Of a stretch of 64,000 nucleotides of DNA, positions 51,932 through 58,699 are shown piece by piece. The stretch lies in the NCBI RefSeq assembly GCF_000768675.1, contig NZ_AVPI01000014.1, positions 1 through 64,000 on the forward strand, read 5' to 3'. The translations under genes and the position numbers were made by a program. The notes beneath the pieces are model-generated. The model searched no databases and was not told the origin of the DNA. It was given only the letters and a program-made list of their open reading frames with translations. This DNA is from Knoellia flava TL1. Its GTDB lineage: Bacteria; Actinomycetota; Actinomycetes; Actinomycetales; Dermatophilaceae. Position 1 is the stretch's first letter; each line of letters starts with the position of its first letter.

Positions 51932-52240
51932 ATGGACCTCGGTGAGCCCCTCGAGTTCGACGGCCCGGTGATCGAGTGGCGTGGGCCGGCGCCCTACTAC
52001 TTCGTCGCCATCCCCGAGGAGGAGAGCGGCGACATCAAGCTCGCGGCCAAGGGCCTGGAGTACTGGGGGCAGGTGCCGGTCGAGGCCCGCATCGAGGGGG
52101 TGGACTTCAGCACCGCACTCTTCCCCAAGGACGGGGCCTACCTGCTTCCGGTCAAGGACGCGGTCCGGCGGGCGAGTGGTGTCGAGCCCGACGACAGGGT
52201 CACGGTGACGCTCTGGGTGGGCCGGGCCGACCGCCGCTGA
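51932..52240 (+). CDS. DUF1905 domain-containing protein
   Basis: 102 residues: EFDGPVIEWRGPAPYYFVAIPEE, LEYWGQVPVEARIEGVDFSTALFPKDGAYLLPVKDAVRRASG and VTVTLWV make up the whole DUF1905 beta-barrel. The biochemical role is unknown. It starts 18 bases after the AAA ATPase. Its last codons are the first unit of a 10-bp tandem repeat. Confidence 0.87.
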   Translation: MDLGEPLEFDGPVIEWRGPAPYYFVAIPEEESGDIKLAAKGLEYWGQVPVEARIEGVDFSTALFPKDGAYLLPVKDAVRRASGVEPDDRVTVTLWVGRADRR

Positions 52241-52260
52241 CCGCCGCTGACCGCCGCTGA
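52231..52260 (+). repeat. Three exact tandem copies of CCGCCGCTGA
   Basis: Positions 52231-52240, 52241-52250 and 52251-52260 are identical 10-mers. The first contains the DUF1905 stop codon. The others repeat a TGA in shifted frames and so close two more frames, typical of slippage at a gene end. Confidence 0.9.
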
Positions 52261-52278
52261 CCGGGCCCGGCACGCGCA

Positions 52279-52343
52279 GGTCCCACGAACCCCGACCCCC
52301 TGTGTCGCGGCCCGTGGGACCCGTGCGGCTCCCTGCCGGGAGC
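52279..52343. terminator. Convergent terminator region
   Basis: Two possible stems lie between the convergent DUF1905 and secreted-protein genes: GGTCCCACG with CGTGGGACC (52279-52287 and 52313-52321), and GCTCCC-TGCC-GGGAGC (52328-52343). Both are modest and neither has a T-run. Confidence 0.4.
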
Positions 52344-52348
52344 AGGGG

Positions 52349-52777
52349 TCAGCCGGCGCAGTCCGCCGACTCGGCACCCTCGATGAAGGTCTCGACCATC
52401 TGGAACGGCAGCTCGGAGCCGGCGCCGAAGTACTCGAGGCCCTTGCCGTTGGCGCCGTTCGGGTTCATCCGCCCGGTGTGCTTCGGGTCGCCGATCGTCA
52501 TCTTCTCGAAGATCTTGATGCCGACGGGGAGCCCGGCGGCACGCAGCGCGTCGTAGCCGGCGTCGACGGCTGCGTCGCAGGCGGGCTCGTAGCCGGCCTC
52601 GAACATGGCGCCGTCGGCGGCCGACATGACGAACCAGTTGGCCGAGGACGGGGCGCCGTCGAGGGAGTACATCGGGACGAAGCAGTGGTGTGCCATCGCC
52701 GGGGCGGCGGCGAGGACGGCAGCGGTCCCGGTGGCGGCGATCGCGAGTCCGGCCCGGCGCAGGGTCGTGCGGTGCAT
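52349..52777 (-). CDS. Secreted protein of unknown function
   Basis: 142 residues. A Sec signal peptide (LRRAGLAIAATGTAAVLAAAPAMA, cleavage after AMA near 29) leads to a mature protein starting HHCFVPMYSLDG. Three Cys in the mature part (31, 67, 140) could allow one disulfide. FEAGYEPACDAAVDAGYDALRAAG and GIKIFEKMTIGDPKHTGR are notable segments. I recognise no family. It is transcribed alone with GGAGG before the start. Confidence 0.8.
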   Translation of the reverse strand: MHRTTLRRAGLAIAATGTAAVLAAAPAMAHHCFVPMYSLDGAPSSANWFVMSAADGAMFEAGYEPACDAAVDAGYDALRAAGLPVGIKIFEKMTIGDPKHTGRMNPNGANGKGLEYFGAGSELPFQMVETFIEGAESADCAG

Positions 52778-52922
52778 GTTTTCCTCCTGTGTGGTGTCGG
52801 CGGGCCGTGTCGGTCCGCCATGGGTACCCCCACACGGTGTCGCGCCCGGTGTCCCGGAGGACAGGGGCAGGTGTCCCGCGCCGCCGGGAGGTCTGAGGGG
52901 CCCGTCCGGTGCCCCGCGAGGA

Positions 52923-53396
52923 CTAGGAGGACTGGGCGCCGTCGTCGGCGGAGGACCGCTCCTTGGTGAAGAAGGAGAAGCCCCCGTCGACCTCGAGGAC
53001 GCACAGCTCGATGTCGCGCAGGCTGCGAATTCCCTTCTCGCGAGCCGCTTCGTGCACGTCCTCGATCGTCACGCGCTCGGAGGAGAGCACGTCGAGCACG
53101 GGCTCGCCGTCGCGGACGACGACCCGGGCCCGGCCGGACAGCAGCGGGCGCGACCGGGGGAACCGGTAGTGCATCCAGGCGAGCAGCAGGCTGAGCAGGC
53201 AGAACGTCGAGACGGCCAGCGTGGCCGCGCTAAGCGAGTAGTCCTCCTGCACGACGCCCTGTGCGACGAGGTCACCGAGCGTGACGACCATGATCATGTC
53301 GAAGGCCGAGAGCTGGGCGACCTCGCGCTTGCCGGAGACGCGGATGGCGAGCCACAGCACGAGGAAGACGACGGCCGCGCGGACGACGATGTCCAT
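52923..53396 (-). CDS. DUF421 (YetF-like) membrane protein
   Basis: 157 residues from an ATG overlapping the previous stop. Three membrane helices (about 4-20, 35-55, 60-78) are followed by the YetF cytoplasmic domain: SGRARVVVRDGEPVLDVLSSERVTIEDV and IRSLRDIELCVLEVDGGFSFF. The conserved RVSGKREVAQLSAFDMIMVVTLG in helices 1-2 is diagnostic. Function is unknown; YetF proteins often accompany stress genes. Confidence 0.9.
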   Translation of the reverse strand: MDIVVRAAVVFLVLWLAIRVSGKREVAQLSAFDMIMVVTLGDLVAQGVVQEDYSLSAATLAVSTFCLLSLLLAWMHYRFPRSRPLLSGRARVVVRDGEPVLDVLSSERVTIEDVHEAAREKGIRSLRDIELCVLEVDGGFSFFTKERSSADDGAQSS

Positions 53397-53917
53397 CAGG
53401 GCGCCACCCACGTCGTGAAGTCCACGCTGACGACCGGCTGCTCGGCGTCGAGCACCTCGGCCCGGCACTGCTCGCGCCCACCCCACTGGCCGGGTGCCGC
53501 CCGGGCGTCGAGGCTCACCTCGAGGACGTTGCCCTCGGGCGGGTCGAACTCGTACAGCAGGCGCGTGGGCGAGCTCGTCTCGGCGGACGGGTTCGGGTAC
53601 CAGTTCTGGAAGTCGAGGTGGTCGAAGAGGTCGTCGCAGAGGGCCACCTGCACCGGCCCGGTGAAGCCGTCGCTGCTCTCGATGCGCAGGTGCAGCGGCG
53701 CCGGCTGGCCTGAGCGGGTGATGGAGGCGTGCTCCACGGACAGCCGCCAGCCGTCGGCCGCCTCGGTGTGGGTGCTCGTGCGCGGCCCGAGGAGGCCCAG
53801 AAGTCCGGCGGCGGCGACGAGGAGCACGAGACCGACGCCGGTGCGGTGCGCCAGCTGTCCCCGGAAGGTGCGGGGTGCCTCGACCAGGTCCTCGGTCGTC
53901 GAGTCCGTGCGGGCCAC
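53396..53917 (-). CDS. Membrane-anchored hypothetical protein
   Basis: 173 residues with a single N-terminal membrane helix (about 28-45, VGLVLLVAAAGLLGLLG) after a short cytoplasmic tail. The outer domain is beta-rich (SITRSGQPAPLHLRIESSDG, PVQVALCDDLFDHLDFQNWYPNPSAE) with two Cys near 95 and 150. The stop overlaps the DUF421 start (ATGA). The pair DUF421 plus such an anchored partner recurs in actinobacteria. No family name can be given. Confidence 0.75.
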   Translation of the reverse strand: MARTDSTTEDLVEAPRTFRGQLAHRTGVGLVLLVAAAGLLGLLGPRTSTHTEAADGWRLSVEHASITRSGQPAPLHLRIESSDGFTGPVQVALCDDLFDHLDFQNWYPNPSAETSSPTRLLYEFDPPEGNVLEVSLDARAAPGQWGGREQCRAEVLDAEQPVVSVDFTTWVAP

Positions 53918-53926
53918 GACCCGACG

Positions 53927-54568
53927 CTAGGACGTCTGATCGGGCAGGGCACCTCGCCACGCGGGGGAGACCAGGTAGTCGATCGGTTTGCACGTCCCGC
54001 CGTTGGACTTCTCGGCCGAGCACGCGGTGATGCCGACGTGGAGGTCCATCTCGGCGCGCACCGAGAACCGGTCGCCGGCGACGCTCGGCGGCGGGTCGAT
54101 GTGGAGGTCGCCGGTGTCGTCCGCCCAGACGTTCATGAAGACGTTGAGGGTCGTCCCGATGTCGTCGGGGCGCACGCCGTGCGGCTCGAGCGCGTCGACG
54201 AGGTTGGCGAAGCAGCTGGGGTGCTCGGCACCGCCGAGGTCGGGGTAGAGGATGTCGAACGTCTGCTGGCTGCAGGGTGTGAGGAGGAAGTCGTGCGTGC
54301 CGCACGAGTCCTCGACGACGGTGAGCATCGGGCGGCTGCGGTTGCTCCACAGCGTCGAGCCCGTGGTGAACCGGATGCCGTTCTCGAAGTCGATCGACCG
54401 CCCTGACGAGAGCCTCTCGTCTACGTCGTCGGCCGCGACGCAGTAGAGGTCGCTCACCTGCACCCCGGTCGGGTCGAGCAGGGTGAGCACCTCGCCCGCG
54501 GCGAGCCGGACGTGCGTGCCGGTCTGCGGGGCGAGGCGGGTGAAACCGTCGGCGAGGGGTTGGGTCAC
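53927..54568 (-). CDS. DUF1989 family protein (urea carboxylase-associated type)
   Basis: 213 residues from a GTG overlapping the upstream stop. DUF1989 features: DPTGVQVSDLYCVAADD near residue 33, CGTHDFLLTPCSQQTF, NVFMNVWADDTGDLHIDPPPSV and CSAEKSNGGTCKPIDYLV at the end, with clustered Cys and His that could bind a metal. Relatives are associated with urea or guanidine carboxylase loci, and no biochemical role is settled. It forms a two-gene unit with a GntA-like oxygenase. Confidence 0.87.
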   Translation of the reverse strand: MTQPLADGFTRLAPQTGTHVRLAAGEVLTLLDPTGVQVSDLYCVAADDVDERLSSGRSIDFENGIRFTTGSTLWSNRSRPMLTVVEDSCGTHDFLLTPCSQQTFDILYPDLGGAEHPSCFANLVDALEPHGVRPDDIGTTLNVFMNVWADDTGDLHIDPPPSVAGDRFSVRAEMDLHVGITACSAEKSNGGTCKPIDYLVSPAWRGALPDQTS

Positions 54569-55245
54569 GAACCCACCCTGTCGTGCTCCAGCGGCGCCTG
54601 CCACGTCGGCTCCACCCGGCGCCCGGAGTACTGCAGGGCCTCGGAGACCTCACCGTGGTCGGCGACCATCGGGTTGAGCGAGCCCTGGAGCTCGAGGTCG
54701 CGGCTGCGGATGAGGTCGCGCATGTGCTCGTAGCGGCCACTCGCCTTGAGCTCCACGAACTGCGAGTGCAGGTTGAACACGAGCACCGGCCACGGGGTGC
54801 GGCGGGCGTCGCGGGAGGCGTGCGGGTGGAGGCCGACGACGAAGTAGGCCGAGCCGCCGATGCTGAACGAGAAGTCCGGGTCGGCGGGGTCGCTCGACAC
54901 GTCCGGGTCCCACGGGCTGTCGTCGAAGTCGTGCAGGTGCTGCAGCGTCGTCCACAGCCGCTGCTCGAAGGCCTGCTCGGTCGGCGGCACCGCGCCACCG
55001 AACGCGGCGACGAGCGAGGTGAAGCCCTCGTCGGGGTCCGCGTCCTCACCGAACGAGCGCAGCGCCTGGTAGACGTCGAGGCTGCTGCTCGCGCTGCCGA
55101 GCCGGCCCGTCGTGACGATGTGGTCGCGCTCGCGGTTGAAGACGGCGCGGGCACCGAGGCAGGGGTAGTCGGGGTCGAGGACCCACGCGGCGAGGTGGTC
55201 GTGGACGGACTCGGGTGTCGGGACGGGCGGCTGGGTCGAGCTCAT
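54565..55245 (-). CDS. YqcI/YcgG family, GntA-like heme-dependent N-hydroxylase
   Basis: 226 residues with the family landmarks YPCLGARAVFNRERD, DEGFTSLVAAFGG, SFSIGGSAYFVVGLHPHASR and LVFNLHSQFVELKASGRYEHMRDLIR. GntA, the characterised member, N-hydroxylates a guanidino compound in guanitoxin biosynthesis using heme; its conserved His/Cys-type ligands are plausible here in CLGAR and HPHASR. The substrate is unknown. Translationally coupled (GTGA) to the DUF1989 gene and divergent from the LutA-LutC fusion. Confidence 0.85.
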   Translation of the reverse strand: MSSTQPPVPTPESVHDHLAAWVLDPDYPCLGARAVFNRERDHIVTTGRLGSASSSLDVYQALRSFGEDADPDEGFTSLVAAFGGAVPPTEQAFEQRLWTTLQHLHDFDDSPWDPDVSSDPADPDFSFSIGGSAYFVVGLHPHASRDARRTPWPVLVFNLHSQFVELKASGRYEHMRDLIRSRDLELQGSLNPMVADHGEVSEALQYSGRRVEPTWQAPLEHDRVGS

Positions 55246-55277
55246 GATGTGGCCTCCTGGCAGGGTTTTCGACGCGA

Positions 55278-55317
55278 CCGTAGGCAGGTCGCTCGACGGG
55301 TCACTACCTCCCTACGG
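55278..55317. promoter_or_regulatory. Palindromic operator in the GntA-like / LutAC divergent region
   Basis: Arms CCGTAGGCAGGT (55278-55289) and ACCTCCCTACGG (55306-55317) pair at 11 of 12 positions around a 16-base spacer. It lies centrally in the 126-base gap between divergent starts, as expected for a shared operator. No regulator gene is adjacent. Confidence 0.5.
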
Positions 55318-55371
55318 GTGCCACGGGCGCCGAACCGGGTGCGGAGCGGCCGTGGCTGGTTGGATGGGGCG

Positions 55372-56667
55372 ATGACGACGGCGCAGCTCCCCGTCGCGGG
55401 CCTCCGCGTGGCGCTCTTCGCCACGTGCTTCAACGACACGATGTGGCCCGAGACGCCCAAGGCCGTCGTGCGCCTGCTCGAGCGGCTCGGGTGCCGCGTC
55501 GAGTTCCCTGCCGCGCAGACCTGCTGCGGTCAGATGCTCACCAACACCGGGTATGCCGGTGACGCCCTGCCGCTCGTGCGTCGCTTCGTCGACGTCTTCG
55601 GCTCCTACGACGCGGTCGTCGCGCCGTCGGGGTCGTGCGTCGGCTCGGTCCGCCACCAGCACGCGACGGTCGCCCGCGACGCCGGGGACACCGGGCTCGC
55701 CGCCGAGGTGGAGCAGGTCTCGACGCGCGTCCACGAGCTGTCCGAGCTCCTCGTCGACGTCCTCGGCGTCACCGACGTCGGCGCGTACTTCCCGCACCGC
55801 GTCACCTACCACCCGACCTGCCACTCGCTGCGCATGCTGCGGGTCGGCGACCGTCCGCTGCGGCTCCTGCGGGCCGTCGAGGGCATCGACCTCATCGAGC
55901 TGCCCGGCGCCGAGGAGTGCTGCGGCTTCGGCGGCACCTTCGCGGTGAAGAACCCCGACGTGTCCGTCGCCATGGGCGTCGACAAGGCCGACCGGGTCAC
56001 CGGCACCGGCGCCGAGGTGCTCGTCGCCGGCGACAACTCGTGCCTCGCGCACATCGGCGGCATCCTCGGGAGGCGACGGGCCGGCATACGGACGATGCAC
56101 CTGCCGCCTGCCGGGCCGGCGCAGGTGGCTGCCGGCTCGGTCGAGGTCTTCGCCGAGAACATCGCCGACTACCGCGCCGAGGTCGTGCGGGCGCCATCCG
56201 ACGACGTGCCCGAGGCGGTCTGCGCGGTGCTCTCCGGCCTGGGGCTGCGGAGTGTCGTCGTGCCGTCCGGGCTCGACCCCGCGTGGGTGGCCGCCCTCGA
56301 AGCCGGGTTCGACGTCGTGCCGGAGGACGCCGCGGGGTCTGCCACCGACCTCGACGGCGTCGACGCCGTCGTCACGGGCGCGGCGGTCGGGATCGCGACG
56401 ACCGGGACGGTCGTCCTCGACCACGGTCCCGACCAGGGGCGACGCGCGCTCACCCTCGTGCCGGACACCCACGTCTGCGTCGTCCGTGAGGACCAGGTCG
56501 TCGACGACGTGCCCGACGCCGTGCGGATCCTCGGTGGCGAGGCCCACCGGGGCCGGCCGCTCACGTGGGTGAGTGGGCCGAGCGCGACGAGCGACATCGA
56601 GCTCCAGCGGGTCGAGGGCGTCCACGGTCCGCGCACCCTCGTCGTCGTGCTGGTCCCGGTCGGTTGA
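55372..56667 (+). CDS. LutA-LutC fusion protein (CCG-domain iron-sulfur protein plus LUD domain)
   Basis: 431 residues. Residues 1-244 are a complete LutA: ATCFNDTMWPETPKAVVRLL, TCCGQMLTNTGYAG, HPTCHSLRMLRVGD, ECCGFGGTFAVKN and GRRRAGIRTMHL. Residues about 257-431 are a LutC LUD domain beginning at VEVFAENIADYRAEVVR and ending IELQRVEGVHGPRTLVVVL. The LutC part lacks the first 45 residues of the separate LutC at 62771, and no LutB is encoded here. Both halves closely resemble lutA and lutC 5-7 kb away, so it looks like a lutABC copy collapsed by deletion of lutB. Cys ligands in the LutA half are kept. Function without LutB is unclear. Confidence 0.88.
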   Translation: MTTAQLPVAGLRVALFATCFNDTMWPETPKAVVRLLERLGCRVEFPAAQTCCGQMLTNTGYAGDALPLVRRFVDVFGSYDAVVAPSGSCVGSVRHQHATVARDAGDTGLAAEVEQVSTRVHELSELLVDVLGVTDVGAYFPHRVTYHPTCHSLRMLRVGDRPLRLLRAVEGIDLIELPGAEECCGFGGTFAVKNPDVSVAMGVDKADRVTGTGAEVLVAGDNSCLAHIGGILGRRRAGIRTMHLPPAGPAQVAAGSVEVFAENIADYRAEVVRAPSDDVPEAVCAVLSGLGLRSVVVPSGLDPAWVAALEAGFDVVPEDAAGSATDLDGVDAVVTGAAVGIATTGTVVLDHGPDQGRRALTLVPDTHVCVVREDQVVDDVPDAVRILGGEAHRGRPLTWVSGPSATSDIELQRVEGVHGPRTLVVVLVPVG

Positions 56668-56691
56668 GCGGGTCCTCGGGCGGCTGAGGGC

Positions 56692-57735
56692 TCAGGCCTC
56701 GTCGGGCGTGCGCGCGTGCACGTCCCCGTGGGCCATCCCGGCGACGGCCGCGCGCAGCTCCTCGTCGGTCGGCCGGTAGGGCCGCAGCCCGTCTGCGGGC
56801 ACCCGGCCGAGCCGTCCGGCCTGGAAGTCCTCGAACGCCTGCACCACCTCGCGCTTGGTGTTCATGACGAACGGGCCGTACTGCACCACCGGCTCACGGA
56901 TGGGCTGCCCGCCGAGGAGCAGCACCTCGAGTGCGGGGGTCTCGACGTCCTGGCGCTCGTCGGCGGTGATGGTCAGCAGGTCGCCGGGGCCCGTGACGAT
57001 CGTCTGTCCCGGGCGGATGGGTCGCCGGTCGGGGCCGATTGACCCGCGGCCGGAGAAGACGAAGACGAGCCCGTTGTATGCCGGGTTCCACGGGATCTCG
57101 GCCCGCGCACCGGGGGAGATGGTCGCGTGGGCCATCGTGATCGGGGTGTGGGTGTCGCCGGGTCCGCTCCGGCCGCCGATGGACCCGGCGATGATGCGGA
57201 GCAGCGTGCCGCCGTCGTGGGTCGTGACGAGGGTCGAGTCGGTGCCCTCGAGGTTCTGGTAGCGGGGGTCGGACCACTTCTTGGCCGCCGGCAGGTTGAC
57301 CCACAGCTGCACGCCGTGGAAGAGGCCGCCGGAGACGACGAGCTCAGCGGGCGGGGTCTCGATGTGCAGCACCCCGGACCCGGCGGTCATCCACTGGGTG
57401 GCGCCGTCCTCGATCATCCCGCCACCGCCGTGCGAGTCCTGGTGCCGGAAGCGGCCGTCCATGATGTAGGTGACGGTCTCGAAACCGCGATGGGGGTGCC
57501 AGTCCGTCCCGCGCGGCTCGCCGGGCGCATAGTTCACGGCGCCCATCTCGTCCATGTGGACGAAGGGGTCGAGCTCCTGCACCGGGATCCCGGCGAACGC
57601 ACGGGTCACCGGAAAGCCCTCGCCCTCGAAGCCCTTGGGCCCCGAGACCTGGCGGCGAACCTCGCGGTGGCGTGCGCCCTCGCTGGGCCGCGCGAGGCGG
57701 GGGAGGGTCAGGGTGTCGGCAGTGACAGCAGGCAT
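56692..57735 (-). CDS. Pirin family protein
   Basis: 347 residues from an ATG preceded by AGGAGG. The N-terminal cupin domain has the metal-site DWHPHRGFETVTYIMDG and the following MIEDGATQWMTAGSGVLHIE. The C-terminal half holds the pirin-C domain with YNGLVFVFSGRG and VLLLGGQPIREPVVQYGPFVMNT. Pirins are iron-binding proteins, some with quercetinase activity. A TTGA-N4-TCAA palindrome lies upstream. Confidence 0.93.
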   Translation of the reverse strand: MPAVTADTLTLPRLARPSEGARHREVRRQVSGPKGFEGEGFPVTRAFAGIPVQELDPFVHMDEMGAVNYAPGEPRGTDWHPHRGFETVTYIMDGRFRHQDSHGGGGMIEDGATQWMTAGSGVLHIETPPAELVVSGGLFHGVQLWVNLPAAKKWSDPRYQNLEGTDSTLVTTHDGGTLLRIIAGSIGGRSGPGDTHTPITMAHATISPGARAEIPWNPAYNGLVFVFSGRGSIGPDRRPIRPGQTIVTGPGDLLTITADERQDVETPALEVLLLGGQPIREPVVQYGPFVMNTKREVVQAFEDFQAGRLGRVPADGLRPYRPTDEELRAAVAGMAHGDVHARTPDEA

Positions 57736-57769
57736 GGTCGGCCTCCTTCTCGGGACCTCGGACAAGGTC

Positions 57770-57783
57770 GTTGAGCATTCAAC
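57770..57783. promoter_or_regulatory. TTGA-N4-TCAA operator upstream of the pirin gene
   Basis: GTTGAGCATTCAAC has 5-bp arms around a 4-base centre. This is the form of many MarR-family sites and lies 35-48 bases before the pirin start, in promoter range. No MarR gene is adjacent. It also borders the end of the FCD regulator gene. Confidence 0.5.
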
Positions 57784-57785
57784 CA

Positions 57786-58550
57786 CTAAGGCCGGTCGGC
57801 GCATTCCCGAGTGTGCTCCGCCCCGCCGCCGTCGGCTAGGGTGATCGCCTGCCAGGCGGACCGGATGTGGGCCTCGACGAGGCGTTCGGCCACATCGGCA
57901 TCACGGCCCACGATCGCGGCGAAGATCGCCTCGTGGTCCGAGCGCAGGTCCGCGACGACCTCGTCCCAGTCACGCAGGTGGCGGAACCGGTCGAGGATCG
58001 GCAGCCGCATCGACTCCCGGATCGCAGCGGTGAGGTCGCTGGCGAGCCGGTTGCCTGCGGCCGTGGCGAGGGCCACGTGGAACTCGGTGTCCGCGTCGTT
58101 GAAGGCCTGACGGTCGATCGAGGGGTCGCGCATCACCTCGAGCGCTCGGCGCGCGTCGGCCAAGTCCTCGTCCAAGGCGTTGACCGTGGCGAGGCGGGCG
58201 CTCAGCCGTTCGAGGGCGATGCGCACCTCGATGACGTCGGGGAGGGGGAAGTTGGCCAGGGCGACGTGCAGGCGCAGCAGCCGACTCAGGGCGCGCGACG
58301 GCACCGACGTGAGAACCGTACCCCCGCCGGGCCCGGCCCCGACGAACGAGTGCACGACGCCTTGTGCCTGGAGGGTCCGGACGGCCTCGCGCACGGCGGC
58401 CCGACTCACGTCGAGGGTGGCTGCAAGCTCACGCTCGGCAGGGAGGTGGTCGCCGACGCGGAGCCGTCCCTCGAGGATCTGCGCATCCACCCACGCGAGG
58501 ACGAGCTCAAAAGCCTGGGGCTGTCCGGAGCGGGGCATGGCGTGAAGCAT
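57786..58550 (-). CDS. lldR: FadR-type GntR regulator (FCD domain), probable lactate-responsive regulator
   Basis: 254 residues. The start is the ATG of MLHAMPRSG because GGAGG precedes it; the next ATG is too far from it. A winged helix with VSRAAVREAVRTLQAQGVV occupies the first 75 residues. An FCD ligand domain (about 95-235) contains the usual Asp/His metal ligands, for instance DADTEFHVALATAAGN and SDHEAIFAAIVGRD. It is divergent from the lactate permease, and two TGGTC-type sites lie in the gap, matching the TNGTNNNACNA rule for LldR-like regulators. The ligand is inferred to be L-lactate. Confidence 0.88.
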   Translation of the reverse strand: MLHAMPRSGQPQAFELVLAWVDAQILEGRLRVGDHLPAERELAATLDVSRAAVREAVRTLQAQGVVHSFVGAGPGGGTVLTSVPSRALSRLLRLHVALANFPLPDVIEVRIALERLSARLATVNALDEDLADARRALEVMRDPSIDRQAFNDADTEFHVALATAAGNRLASDLTAAIRESMRLPILDRFRHLRDWDEVVADLRSDHEAIFAAIVGRDADVAERLVEAHIRSAWQAITLADGGGAEHTRECADRP

Positions 58551-58579
58551 GCCACCTCCACTGGCCCAGGGGCGGGAAA

Positions 58580-58649
58580 TGGTCAGACCTCTTGACGCGG
58601 CCATTGCGACGGCTCTATCTTGGACCGACTCGCTAATGGTCTGACCATT
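58580..58649 (+). promoter_or_regulatory. lldP-lutABC promoter with two LldR-type operators
   Basis: The palindrome AATGGTCTGACCATT (58635-58649) is perfect around a central T. A half-matching site TGGTCAGACC lies at 58580-58589. Between them are a -35-like TTGACG (58592-58597) and a -10-like TATCTT (58616-58621) with 18 bases of spacing. Operators flanking the promoter on both sides would let the FCD regulator block transcription, perhaps by looping. Confidence 0.75.
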
Positions 58650-58699
58650 TAGTGAGAAGGCAGACCCACCGTCGTGTCCCGCCCTACCCGGAGGTCAGG

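Noticed and set aside
50646..52240. A two-gene phage-defence system (AAA ATPase plus DUF1905)
   Set aside because: DUF1905 proteins are common alone, the ATPase has no nuclease partner, and no mobile-element or defence context is visible. There is too little evidence.
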